This document shows, one piece after another, positions 25,730 to 33,622 of a DNA stretch of 64,000 bases (position 1 is its first letter; each line of letters starts with the position of its first letter). Source of the DNA: Demequina phytophila (GTDB lineage: Bacteria; Actinomycetota; Actinomycetes; Actinomycetales; Demequinaceae). The notes beneath the pieces are model-generated. The model was given only the letters and a program-made list of their open reading frames with translations. It was not told the DNA's origin and searched no databases. The position numbers were made by a program, and so were the translations under genes. The stretch spans positions 310,001-374,000 of the forward strand of contig NZ_BBLW01000001.1 of NCBI RefSeq assembly GCF_000971135.1, read 5' to 3'.

Positions 25730-26583
25730 CGCAGCACCCGCTCCTCCGCCGGAAGCCTGCCGAGTCGTCGCATGAGCGCGTACGCGCCCACGCAGGCGAG
25801 CGCGCCGGCGACCAGGACGGTGGCGCCCGCGGCGGTGTCGAATGCGGCGAGCCCGCCGGGCCGGGTCGCGAGGAGCGCGAGCAGCAACCACGGCGCCGCG
25901 ACGGCGAGCCGTGCCCCGTTGACGGTCCACGACTGGCGCGCCTCGAGCTCTCCCCTGACCCGGGCATCGTCCCGGAGGAAGCGCGCGAGCGAGCGCAGGA
26001 CGGCGCCCACCTCCGTGCCGCCGACGTCGCGCGCGAGGCGGACGGCCTCGACGATGCGGTCGGCCACCGGGTCCGCGAGACGCGCCTTGAGCGCGTCGAG
26101 AGACGCGCCGAACGCGCCGCTGGCGCGATAGTCCTCGGCAAACGCGGCGAACGCTGGGCGCAGCGGCTCGGGTCCGCGGTCGCCGAGCGCCGCGAGCGCT
26201 TCCGGCAGCGCGAGCCCCGCGCGGATGCCCGACGCGATGGTGTCGACCGCCTCGGGCCAGGCCCCGCGGAGCCGCGCACGGCGTCCCCGCGCGCGGGCCG
26301 AGACGGCGGCGAACGGCGCGTACCCGCCGGCGGCGCCGGCGATGACCGCGACCGCGATCGAGCCGGTGAGCGACCATGCCAGCACCAGCGCGATCAACCC
26401 CAACCCGCACGCGGACGCCCCGAACACGCCCGCGGTCACGCCGTGGATCCCCGCCTGGACCAGCCGGTCCTCGAGGTCGCGCGCCCGTGATCGCGGGCGC
26501 GCGGGCCGCGCGGGCGCCTCCCAGCAGGCAAGCCACACCAGCAGGAGCCCCGTCCCCAGCACGAGCCCCAGCACGGCGTCCAT
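25726..26583 (-). CDS. tadB: TadB-like pilus inner-membrane platform protein
   Basis: 285 residues, GspF-type. It has an N-terminal helix, paired helices around residues 50-95, and the diagnostic cytoplasmic segment GAWPEAVDTIASGIRAGLALPEALAALG, followed by EVGAVLRSLARFLRDDARVRGELEARQ and C-terminal helices. It lies 1 bp after tadA and is co-translated with tadC. A GGACGATGC motif occurs inside (25964, minus strand) at the DDAR codons. Confidence 0.82.
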   Translation of the reverse strand: MDAVLGLVLGTGLLLVWLACWEAPARPARPRSRARDLEDRLVQAGIHGVTAGVFGASACGLGLIALVLAWSLTGSIAVAVIAGAAGGYAPFAAVSARARGRRARLRGAWPEAVDTIASGIRAGLALPEALAALGDRGPEPLRPAFAAFAEDYRASGAFGASLDALKARLADPVADRIVEAVRLARDVGGTEVGAVLRSLARFLRDDARVRGELEARQSWTVNGARLAVAAPWLLLALLATRPGGLAAFDTAAGATVLVAGALACVGAYALMRRLGRLPAEERVLR

Positions 26584-26584
26584 C

Positions 26585-27811
26585 TCAGGCCGCCAGGATC
26601 TCGGTGAGGACGATGCCGCGGCCGGCGAAGCGGTCAGCGTGCGGCGGGAAGCCCGTGCCGCGGGTGAGGACGCCGTCGCGCGTGGCGTAGATCTCGGACA
26701 GCTCGATCACGCCGGACTCGACGCGGCCGGACACGCCCACCACCTCGCGGACCCGACGCGACCCGTCCGCCTCCAACCCCACGTGGACCACGAGATCCAC
26801 GGCGGACGCCACGGCGGGCACCACGAAGCGGTCGGAGACGTTGTCGCCAGCCAGCAGCGGCAGCGTGCACATCTTCGCGAGCGCGTCGCGGGCGGAGTTG
26901 GCGTGGATGGTACAAAGCCCAGGTAATCCGGCGTTCAGGGCGATCAGCAGGTCGAGCGCCTCCGCCTCCCGCACCTCGCCCACCACGATCCGGTCGGGGC
27001 GCATGCGCAGCGCCTCCTTGACCAGCCGTCGCAGCGAGATCTCGCCCGTGCCCTCGAGCGACGCCTGGCGGCATTGGAGCGCCACCACGTCCCGCAGGCC
27101 GAGCGCCAGCTCGAACACCTCCTCGCACGTGATCACCCGCTCCCGAGCCGGGATCGCGCCCGCGAGCGCGCCGAGCGTGGTGGTCTTGCCCGCCTGCGTC
27201 CCTCCCGACACCAGGATGGTGAGCCCCGCGCGCACCGCGCCCTCGAGGAACCGCGCCGCTCCCGGGGTGAGGGTGCCGAGCGCGACCAGGTCGTCCACGT
27301 CCGAGGCCCGTGCGATGTACTTGCGGATGTTGACCGCCCAGTGGCGTCGCGTGACGTCGGGGATCGCGACGTGGAGCCGCTCGCCGCCCGGGAGCGCCGC
27401 GTCGACGAAGGGCGAGCTCAGGTCGAGTCGCCGGCCCGCGAGCGCGAGCATCCGCTCGACCAGCGCGCGCACCTCCTCGGCGCTCAGCAGGATGCTGGTC
27501 AGCTCGCTCACCCCGCGCCGTGCGACATACACCTCATGCGGGGAGTTGATCCAGATCTCCTCCACCGTCGGGTCGTCGAGCAGCGGCTGCAGCGGACCCA
27601 GGCCCGCGACGGCGTCGGTGATGGCGCGCGCGAGCGCGTCGCGGTCGGGCACGGGGGCGCGGCCGTCGAGCAGCGCGCGCTCGTCCCACGCGTCGATCGC
27701 GGCCGTCACGAGCGACTCGACGGCCCGCGCATCCCTCGCCGGGTCCACCCCGGAGTCGCGGATGCGTGCGCGGACGTCGTCCTCGATGCGCCCCAGCACC
27801 TCTCCCCCCAT
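26585..27811 (-). CDS. tadA: TadA/CpaF pilus assembly ATPase
   Basis: A hexameric secretion ATPase of 408 residues. Walker A is SGGTQAGKTTTLGAL. The Asp-box region ERVITCEEVFEL, Walker B RIVVGEVREAEALDLL and His-box CTIHANSA are all present and intact. It powers Flp pilus assembly. It is the first gene of the operon tadA-tadB-tadC-flp-tadE x3. The tadZ (Rv3660c-like) gene that precedes tadA in mycobacteria is missing here; the upstream gene is instead a divergent SRAP protein. Confidence 0.92.
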   Translation of the reverse strand: MGGEVLGRIEDDVRARIRDSGVDPARDARAVESLVTAAIDAWDERALLDGRAPVPDRDALARAITDAVAGLGPLQPLLDDPTVEEIWINSPHEVYVARRGVSELTSILLSAEEVRALVERMLALAGRRLDLSSPFVDAALPGGERLHVAIPDVTRRHWAVNIRKYIARASDVDDLVALGTLTPGAARFLEGAVRAGLTILVSGGTQAGKTTTLGALAGAIPARERVITCEEVFELALGLRDVVALQCRQASLEGTGEISLRRLVKEALRMRPDRIVVGEVREAEALDLLIALNAGLPGLCTIHANSARDALAKMCTLPLLAGDNVSDRFVVPAVASAVDLVVHVGLEADGSRRVREVVGVSGRVESGVIELSEIYATRDGVLTRGTGFPPHADRFAGRGIVLTEILAA

Positions 27812-27926
27812 GCCGGCGACGTTATCCCGATTCGGACAATTGGGACAAGGGGTGTGGAAAATCGAAACCGCTGGCAGGCGAGCGGATCACCGCCGGCAAC
27901 CGGCGCATCGTGCCTACGCTGGCTCC

Positions 27927-28607
27927 ATGTGCGGACGCTACGCGAACTTCCTGACCGAGCAGGAGCTGGTCGACGCCTTCGAGATCGCCGTGATTGCGGA
28001 CGACGCCCGGCTCGCCCCGCGCTACAACATCGGCCCGATGCAGGAGACGGCGATCGTGGTGGCCCGCAAGGAGGAGGGACGCTCGCTCGAGCTGGCGCGG
28101 TGGGGCCTGGTGCCGTCGTGGGCGAAGGACCCGGCGATCGGGTCGAGGATGTTCAACGCGCGCTCCGAGACCGTCGCGGAGAAGCCGTCGTTCCGGTCCG
28201 CGTTCGCGAAGCGGCGCTGCCTGGTGCCGGCGAGCGGCTACTACGAGTGGACCACGCGCGACGGCGTGAAGACGCCGCACTTCATCCACACCGAGGACGG
28301 CTCCCCGCTCGCGTTCGCGGGGCTGTTCGAGTTCTGGAAGGACAAGGCGCAAGGGGACGATGCACCGTGGCTCGCCTCGTGCTCGATCGTCACCACCGCG
28401 TCGCGGGGCGACATGCAGGAGATCCACGACCGGCAGCCCGTCATGCTCGTGCCCGACGAGGCCGACGCGTGGCTCGACGCCGCCTCGACGCAGGACGACC
28501 TGTTCGCCGCGATCGCGGCGCCCGCGCCGGAGCTCGCGTGGCACCAGGTGGGCCGCGAGGTCGGCAACATCCGGAACCAGGGCGAGGGGCTCATCGCGCC
28601 GGTCTAG
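27927..28607 (+). CDS. SRAP/HMCES-type abasic-site processing protein (YedK)
   Basis: 226 residues. Cys2 (MCGRYAN), which forms the thiazolidine crosslink with abasic sites in single-stranded DNA after Met removal, is present. So are the active-site Asn (APRYNIGP), Glu (SGYYEW) and His (EIHDRQPVML). It protects ssDNA abasic sites during replication. TACGCT lies exactly 6 nt before the ATG, with no ribosome site, so the mRNA is probably leaderless. Not operonic: divergent from tadA and convergent with birA. Confidence 0.94.
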   Translation: MCGRYANFLTEQELVDAFEIAVIADDARLAPRYNIGPMQETAIVVARKEEGRSLELARWGLVPSWAKDPAIGSRMFNARSETVAEKPSFRSAFAKRRCLVPASGYYEWTTRDGVKTPHFIHTEDGSPLAFAGLFEFWKDKAQGDDAPWLASCSIVTTASRGDMQEIHDRQPVMLVPDEADAWLDAASTQDDLFAAIAAPAPELAWHQVGREVGNIRNQGEGLIAPV

Positions 28608-28680
28608 CGTCGCTCAGCTCCCCCCAGCGAGGCGGGATCGGGCAGAAGCGTCGGTCAGTTCCCCATGCGAGGTTCGGCTG
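28607..28680. repeat. Imperfect direct repeat, period about 41 bp
   Basis: A unit beginning GCGTCGCTCAGCTCCCC at 28607 recurs as GCGTCGGTCAGTTCCCC at 28648, each followed by a related GCGAGG-TCGG segment. It fills the gap between convergent SRAP and birA genes. Confidence 0.5.
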
Positions 28681-28694
28681 CGGCGGAGGGACTG

Positions 28695-29540
28695 TCAGCC
28701 GCGGCGGACGCGCACGTCGCCGGCGTGGAGCACCTTCTCCTCGCCGCTCACGGTGCGCACCACGAGGGCGCCGTCCGGGGTGAGCCCGAGCGCGCGGCCC
28801 GCGACGGGCGGGCCCGCCGGGACATCGACGGCGACGTCCCAGCCCAGGGTCGCGGTCACCTGCTCGACCGCGCCGCGCATGTCCGCGCCGGCGTCCCACA
28901 TGCCGAAGGCGTCGCGCAGCTCCGCCGCGAGCGCGCGCAGCAGCGCCACGCGGTCCAGCGACGTCGCACCCAGCGAGGCCAGCGACGCGGCGTGCGGCAC
29001 GGGCAGCTCGGCCGACCCCTGCGAGACGTTGATGCCGATCCCGGCGACCAGCGCATCGTCCCCCGGGACCGTCTCGCACAGGATCCCGACCACCTTGCGC
29101 CATCGCCCCCAGCCGGGGATCTCGCGCGCGCCGGCCTCGACCACCACGTCGTTGGGCCACTTGAGCCACGCGCCCACGCCCAGGCGGCGGAGCGCGCGCA
29201 CGGTCGCGAGGCCCGCGACCAGCGGCGCCCAGCCGTAGTCCTCGCGCGCCACGTGGGCGGGCCTCACCAGGAACGATGCGGTGAGCGCCGCCCCCTGGGG
29301 CGTCACCCAGGCACGCCCCGCGCGCCCGCGGCCGGCGGTCTGATGGTCCGCGACCAGCGCGGACAGGTGCGGCCACTCCTCGGGCGCGGCGCCCGCGAGC
29401 GCCAGCAGCCGGGTGTTGGTGGACGGCGAGGCGGGGAGCACCGTGACGCGCGACAGCGTGCCGGGGACCAGGTCCGCGAGCGCAGCCTCCGTGAGCGGCC
29501 GACGCGACTGCGCGGCGTCGGGGGCTGCGGGCGTGGTCAC
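28695..29540 (-). CDS. birA: Biotin-[acetyl-CoA-carboxylase] ligase
   Basis: 281 residues. It lacks the N-terminal DNA-binding domain of E. coli BirA, so it is a monofunctional ligase. Motifs are the biotinyl-AMP loop [17 protein letters not shown], and GIGINVSQG, followed by a small SH3-like C-terminal domain. It biotinylates the BCCP domain of the carboxylase encoded at 36245. It starts at a GTG with TAGCCT exactly 6 nt upstream (leaderless type). That hexamer overlaps the -10 of the divergent accD. Confidence 0.93.
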   Translation of the reverse strand: MTTPAAPDAAQSRRPLTEAALADLVPGTLSRVTVLPASPSTNTRLLALAGAAPEEWPHLSALVADHQTAGRGRAGRAWVTPQGAALTASFLVRPAHVAREDYGWAPLVAGLATVRALRRLGVGAWLKWPNDVVVEAGAREIPGWGRWRKVVGILCETVPGDDALVAGIGINVSQGSAELPVPHAASLASLGATSLDRVALLRALAAELRDAFGMWDAGADMRGAVEQVTATLGWDVAVDVPAGPPVAGRALGLTPDGALVVRTVSGEEKVLHAGDVRVRRG

Positions 29541-29545
29541 CGGGC

Positions 29546-29552
29546 TAGGCTA
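29546..29552. promoter_or_regulatory. Shared divergent -10 for birA and accD
   Basis: The heptamer TAGGCTA reads TAGGCT on the plus strand (toward accD) and TAGCCT on the minus strand (toward birA, 6 nt before its GTG). The two transcription units that make and use biotin carboxylase share one melting region, so they are probably mutually exclusive or balanced. Confidence 0.5.
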
Positions 29553-29580
29553 TCGGGCAGTCATGACCCCAAGGAGAACC

Positions 29581-31170
29581 GTGTCACCCATGAGGCCGAC
29601 GAAGTCCACCGCCTCCGCGCTCGAGGACCTGCGCAAGAAGGTCGACGCAGCCGTCACCGCCCCCGAGGCGATCGCGCAGGAGAAGCAGCACGCGCGAGGC
29701 AAGAAGACGGCGCGGGAGCGCGTCGAGCAGCTGCTGGACGAGGGCTCGTTCACCGAGCTCGACCGGCTCACCCGTCACCGCAGCCGCAACTTCGGCCTGG
29801 ACAGGAACCGCCCCTACGGCGACGGCGTGGTGACCGGCTACGGCACCATCGACGGCCGCCAGGTGGCCGTCTACAGCCAGGACTTCACCGTGTTCGGCGG
29901 CTCGCTGGGCGAGGTGCACGGCCAGAAGATCGCGAAGATCCAGGACTTCGCGCTGCGCACCGGGGTGCCCCTCATCGGCATCTCGGACGGCGGCGGCGCT
30001 CGCATCCAGGAGGGCGTCGCGGGCCTCACGCAGTTCGCGGAGATCTTCCGCCGCAACGTGGCCGCGTCGGGCGTGATCCCGCAGATCTCGATCATCCTCG
30101 GCCCCTCCGCGGGCGGCGCGGTGTACTCCCCCGCGCTCACCGACTTCATCGTCATGGCCGACGGCACGTCGCAGATGTTCATCACCGGCCCCGACGTCAT
30201 CAAGTCCGTCACGGGCGAGAACGTCACCTTCGAGGAGCTCGGCGGCGGCCAGACGCACAACGCGAAGTCCGGCGTGGCGCACTACCTCGCGAGCGACGAG
30301 GACGACGCGATCGAGTACGTCCAGCACCTCATCCAGTACCTGCCGCAGAACAACCTCACCGAGGCGCCCACGTTCGACGCGGAGGCGGACCTCGAGAAGG
30401 CCGACACGGACCTCGCGCTCGACACCCTCGTGCCGGACAGCGACAACCAGCCGTACGACATGACCACGCTCATCGAGGCGATCGTGGACGACGGCGCGTT
30501 CCTCGAGGTGCAGCCGCTGTTCGCACCCAACGTGGTCGTGGGCTTCGGCCACGTCGAGGGCCACTCCGTGGGCATCGTCGCGAACCAGCCGATGCAGATG
30601 GCGGGCACGCTCGACATCAACGCCTCCGAGAAGGCCGCGCGCTTCGTGCGCACGTGCGACGCGTTCAACATCCCGATCATCACGCTGGTCGACGTCCCCG
30701 GCTTCCTGCCCGGCGTCAACCAGGAGCACCAGGGCATCATCCGCCGCGGCGCGAAGCTCATCTACGCGTACGCCGAGGCGACCGTGCCCCTGGTCACCGT
30801 CATCACGCGCAAGGCCTACGGCGGCGCGTACATCGTCATGGCGTCCAAGCAGCTGGGCGCGGACGTCAACCTCGCGTGGCCCACCGCGCAGATCGCGGTC
30901 ATGGGCGCCGGCGGCGCGGTCAACATCCTCCACCGCCGCACGCTCGCGGACGTCGAGTCCAAGGGCGGCGACGTCGAGGCGGAGCGCCAGGCGCTGGTCG
31001 AGGACTACGAGGACCGGATCGTCAACCCGTACGACGCGGCCGACCGCGGCTACGTCGACGGCGTCATCGAGCCGTCCGAGACTCGCGGCGAGATCGTCAA
31101 GGCCCTCCGCGCGCTGCGCACCAAGCGCGCCGCGCTGCCGCCCAAGAAGCACGGGAACATCCCGCTGTGA
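29581..31170 (+). CDS. accD: Acyl-CoA carboxylase carboxyltransferase (beta) subunit
   Basis: 529 residues, two crotonase-fold halves. The first half binds acyl-CoA with [13 protein letters not shown] and [16 protein letters not shown]; the second carries the carboxybiotin site with [31 protein letters not shown] and [12 protein letters not shown]. It resembles propionyl/acyl-CoA carboxylase (AccD5-like), making methylmalonyl- or malonyl-CoA with the biotin carboxylase at 36245. The GTG at 29581 is chosen because AAGGAG lies 4-5 nt upstream. It overlaps accE by GTGA. Confidence 0.93.
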   Translation: MSPMRPTKSTASALEDLRKKVDAAVTAPEAIAQEKQHARGKKTARERVEQLLDEGSFTELDRLTRHRSRNFGLDRNRPYGDGVVTGYGTIDGRQVAVYSQDFTVFGGSLGEVHGQKIAKIQDFALRTGVPLIGISDGGGARIQEGVAGLTQFAEIFRRNVAASGVIPQISIILGPSAGGAVYSPALTDFIVMADGTSQMFITGPDVIKSVTGENVTFEELGGGQTHNAKSGVAHYLASDEDDAIEYVQHLIQYLPQNNLTEAPTFDAEADLEKADTDLALDTLVPDSDNQPYDMTTLIEAIVDDGAFLEVQPLFAPNVVVGFGHVEGHSVGIVANQPMQMAGTLDINASEKAARFVRTCDAFNIPIITLVDVPGFLPGVNQEHQGIIRRGAKLIYAYAEATVPLVTVITRKAYGGAYIVMASKQLGADVNLAWPTAQIAVMGAGGAVNILHRRTLADVESKGGDVEAERQALVEDYEDRIVNPYDAADRGYVDGVIEPSETRGEIVKALRALRTKRAALPPKKHGNIPL

Positions 31171-31412
31171 CCTTCGACGAGCAGGTGAGCGCGGCCGCCG
31201 GCCTCAGGGTGGTGCGCGGCACCCCCGACGAGGCGGAGCTGGCGGCGCTCGTCGCCGCGGCCGCCGCCATGGCGTCCGCGGCGGGGGACGATGCCGAGGA
31301 GCCCGGGAGCCCGCGGTCGGCCTGGATGGACCGGTCCAGGACGCTGCGCGGCTATCGCGGCCCGCTCCCCCTCGCGCGCGGCGACGCGGCCTGGCGTCAC
31401 TCGCTGCGGTGA
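31167..31412 (+). CDS. accE: Acyl-CoA carboxylase epsilon subunit
   Basis: 81 residues from a GTG overlapping the accD stop. The N-terminal half carries the family core [22 protein letters not shown]; the C-terminal half is [19 protein letters not shown], typical of small actinobacterial AccE proteins that stimulate the AccA-AccD complex. The linker between them ([13 protein letters not shown]) is partly encoded by a GGACGATGC motif. The end overlaps the next gene by GTGA. Confidence 0.88.
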   Translation: MTFDEQVSAAAGLRVVRGTPDEAELAALVAAAAAMASAAGDDAEEPGSPRSAWMDRSRTLRGYRGPLPLARGDAAWRHSLR

Positions 31413-32029
31413 ACCCCGTGCCCCGCCCCGCCGCCGGCCTCGCCGCGGCGACCCTCGCGGCCCTGGCCGCTCCGCAGGTCTGGGCCCGCGCATCGTCCCG
31501 CGGGCTCATGCACCCCGCGGACGCCGAGGGCTTCACGCCGGCCGATGCGGCGCTGGTCCTGGGAGCGCGGGTGTACCCGGGCGGTCGGCCGTCGCGGTTC
31601 CTGCGCCAGCGCGTCGAGGCGGGCGCGGCGCTCTACCACCGCGGTGTGGTGCCGCGCCTGGTGCTCACGGGCGCCGCGCACAACCGCGAGGGCCTCGACG
31701 AGACCGACGCCATGGCACGCACCGCGCTTGAGCTCGGGGTCCCCGAGGACGCCCTGGTGCTCGACGGCTCCGGGCATGACACGCGGGCCTCGGCCAGGAA
31801 CGCGCTCGCGATGGGGCTCACGCACGTGATCGTGTGCTCGCAGGAGTTCCACGTGCCGCGCGCGATGTGGCTGTGCCGGTCCGTGGGTCTCGACGTGCAG
31901 GGCGCGTACCCTCCCGTGCTGGCGCGGCGTCACACGGCCTACGGGTACGCGCGGGAGCTACCCGCGACGTGGAAGGCGGCGCTGGAGATCACCCGCGACG
32001 CGGTGCATGGGGGCGAGCCGCCGCGCTGA
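31409..32029 (+). CDS. SanA/YdcF/ElyC-family DUF218 membrane-anchored protein
   Basis: 206 residues. A short N-terminal hydrophobic segment is followed by the DUF218 core: ALVLGARVYPGGRPSRFLRQRVEAGAALYHRG, VLTGAAHNREGLDETDAM, LDGSGHDTRASARNAL and VIVCSQEFHVPRAMWL. Relatives (SanA, ElyC) act in cell-envelope integrity. The hydrolase-like fold has conserved Glu/Asp, but chemistry is unproven. The GTG start overlaps accE. A GGACGATGC motif (minus strand) encodes ARASS in the N-terminal linker. Confidence 0.82.
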   Translation: MNPVPRPAAGLAAATLAALAAPQVWARASSRGLMHPADAEGFTPADAALVLGARVYPGGRPSRFLRQRVEAGAALYHRGVVPRLVLTGAAHNREGLDETDAMARTALELGVPEDALVLDGSGHDTRASARNALAMGLTHVIVCSQEFHVPRAMWLCRSVGLDVQGAYPPVLARRHTAYGYARELPATWKAALEITRDAVHGGEPPR

Positions 32030-32091
32030 GCGCCTGACGGGCGCCTGGCAGGCGCGTGGCGGTCCTCGCGCCGCTGCGTCACCATGGACGC

Positions 32092-32418
32092 ATGCCGTCG
32101 AAGTGGTCCCTCGCGTCCGAGGACTCGTTCCTGTCGATCGCCAGCAAGGGCTCGACCCTGTCGATCCTGTCGGTGGGGTCGTTCGCGTCGATCGGATCCA
32201 TCGGGTCCGCGTTCTCGGCGTTCAGCATCGCCAGCTCGGCGAGCGCCGGGTCGGCGATGTCGTTCGCGTCGCGCGGTGCGGTGATGGCCTCGGGCGCGGC
32301 GGGCGAGGTGATGGGCCGGCGCCGCCCGGACCCACCGGGGCGGTGGGCGATCATGCAGGGCCTGCTGATCGCGGGACTCGCCGCCGCCGCGATCGCGGGG
32401 ACCAGGCGCGGGCGCTGA
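32092..32418 (+). CDS. Ser-every-third-residue repeat protein with C-terminal helix
   Basis: 108 residues; I do not recognise a named family. From residue 3 there are twenty consecutive Ser-x-x triplets without a break (SKW SLA SED SFL SIA SKG ... SFA SRG). The other positions are mostly small or aliphatic. The serines use TCG, TCC and AGC codons, so the pattern is kept at protein level and is not a DNA slippage product. A basic, Pro-rich stretch (MGRRRPDPPGRW) and a hydrophobic segment (AIMQGLLIAGLAAAAIAG) end the protein, suggesting membrane anchoring. A period of three is compatible with a flat or triangular beta-solenoid. The ATG at 32092 starts the repeat; an upstream ATG at 32056 is less likely. 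Confidence 0.7.
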   Translation: MPSKWSLASEDSFLSIASKGSTLSILSVGSFASIGSIGSAFSAFSIASSASAGSAMSFASRGAVMASGAAGEVMGRRRPDPPGRWAIMQGLLIAGLAAAAIAGTRRGR

Positions 32419-32558
32419 GCCGTCCGGGCCTCCGTCCGCTGGCGCCTCTCCACACACTCCGAGCACCAGCCGCCCAGATCCGGGCATGCGGTGCGCTCAC
32501 ATCCGCCGCTCGTGTGGATGAGCGCCAGATCCGTGTGGATCAGCGATAGCGAGGGGTC

Positions 32559-33008
32559 TCAGACCTCCGCGCGGGCCTCGTCGAGGCCGTCGATGACGGT
32601 GTCGAGGATCGCACGCACCTGAGTGAGCTGGTCGTCGCCGAGCGCCTCGAGCTGACGGCGGCGCTGCACGCGCGCGTCGCCCACGACCTCGCCGGCGAGC
32701 TCGCGGCCCGACGGTGTGAGCGTGAGGCGACGGATGCGGCGGTCGATCGGGTCCTCGTGGCGCTCGAACAGCCCGCGCTGGACCATGCGCTGCACGATCC
32801 CGGTGGCGACCGACGGATGCACGCCGACGGCGTCGGCGAGGTCCGTGGTGGTGCAGCCGTCCTCGGCGTAGAGGATCACCAGCGCGCGGAACTGGTGGAG
32901 CGTGAGGCCCAGGCTCGACACCGTCTCAGGATTGCGGGGCGCCGACCGCCGCAAGAAGACCACCAGCGACTCCGTCGCCGCTTCTAAGAGTTCCTCGCGC
33001 TCAGCCAT
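32559..33008 (-). CDS. MarR-family transcriptional regulator
   Basis: 149 residues with the winged-helix core: LTLHQFRALVILYAEDGCTTTDLADAVGVHPSVATGIVQRMVQRGLFERHEDPIDRRIRRLTLTPSG. The DRR-R wing motif is intact. Start ATG at 33008; a TTG 15 bp upstream is an alternative. A TATAGT hexamer on the minus strand (33048-33053) is a likely -10. It lies 55 bp downstream of a second MarR gene to which it is clearly related in length and layout, suggesting local duplication. Confidence 0.88.
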   Translation of the reverse strand: MAEREELLEAATESLVVFLRRSAPRNPETVSSLGLTLHQFRALVILYAEDGCTTTDLADAVGVHPSVATGIVQRMVQRGLFERHEDPIDRRIRRLTLTPSGRELAGEVVGDARVQRRRQLEALGDDQLTQVRAILDTVIDGLDEARAEV

Positions 33009-33063
33009 CTCATTGCCCCCCAACCCTCAAATGTTCACGCAAGCCTCACTATACCGACGTTAT

Positions 33064-33507
33064 TCAGGCGTTTCGCTCATCCGCGCCGTCCGCGAGGATC
33101 GTCGCGAGGATCCCGTGCAGCTGCTCGACCTGCGCGTCGCTGAGCGCGCTCAGGTGGCCGATGAAGCCGCGCTCGGCCTCCTCGATCGCGGCGTCCACCA
33201 GCGTGATCCCGTCGGGAGTGAGCGACAGGAGCCGCACGCGGCCGTCCTCGGGCGAGATGTCGCGGGCGATCCACCCCCGCTCGACCAGGCGCTGGACCAC
33301 GCCGGTCGCGATGTTCGGGCGGAGCCCCATGGCCTCGGCCGCCTCCGCGGTGGGCACGCTCGCGCGGTCGCGGAGGAACACCAGCAGGTGGAACTGCACC
33401 GGCGTGAGGCCCTCGTCGACCATCGTGCGGGAGTGGTCCCGCATCGAGACGCGCATGAGCCGCCCCTGCAGCTCGAGGATCTCCGCGATCGTGGCCTCGC
33501 GCGTCAT
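33064..33507 (-). CDS. MarR-family transcriptional regulator (probable repressor of the adjacent exporter)
   Basis: 147 residues. Winged helix: [67 protein letters not shown]. The wing carries DGRVR in place of DRR. It is divergent from a DHA2 drug exporter across 115 bp that contain a perfect palindrome GCGAACT-TGAT-AGTTCGC overlapping the exporter -35, the expected arrangement for autoregulation plus ligand-inducible control. Start ATG at 33507 (a GTG two codons earlier is possible). Confidence 0.88.
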   Translation of the reverse strand: MTREATIAEILELQGRLMRVSMRDHSRTMVDEGLTPVQFHLLVFLRDRASVPTAEAAEAMGLRPNIATGVVQRLVERGWIARDISPEDGRVRLLSLTPDGITLVDAAIEEAERGFIGHLSALSDAQVEQLHGILATILADGADERNA

Positions 33508-33533
33508 GGTCACCGTCCAATATTTCGCGTCAT

Positions 33534-33551
33534 GCGAACTTGATAGTTCGC
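33534..33551. promoter_or_regulatory. MarR-type operator palindrome
   Basis: GCGAACT-TGAT-AGTTCGC, perfect 7-bp arms around 4 bp. It covers the -35 (TTGATA, 33540-33545) of the exporter promoter. Confidence 0.65.
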
Positions 33552-33568
33552 CCCACGTGAATTAGCGT
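33540..33568 (+). promoter_or_regulatory. Promoter of the DHA2 exporter
   Basis: TTGATA, 17-bp spacer, TAGCGT: a good housekeeping sigma match 55 bp before the GTG start, overlapped by the MarR-type palindrome. Confidence 0.6.
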
Positions 33569-33622
33569 AGCGGACGTCCCAAGGGCGGGACCTCCCCATC
33601 CCCCTCACCCCAGGAGACAGCC

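Noticed and set aside
32007-32549. A 180-codon plus-strand frame overlapping the Ser-repeat gene
   Set aside because: It is a shifted frame of the repeat gene, Arg/Gly-rich, without a start context; the Ser-x-x frame shows clear protein-level selection.
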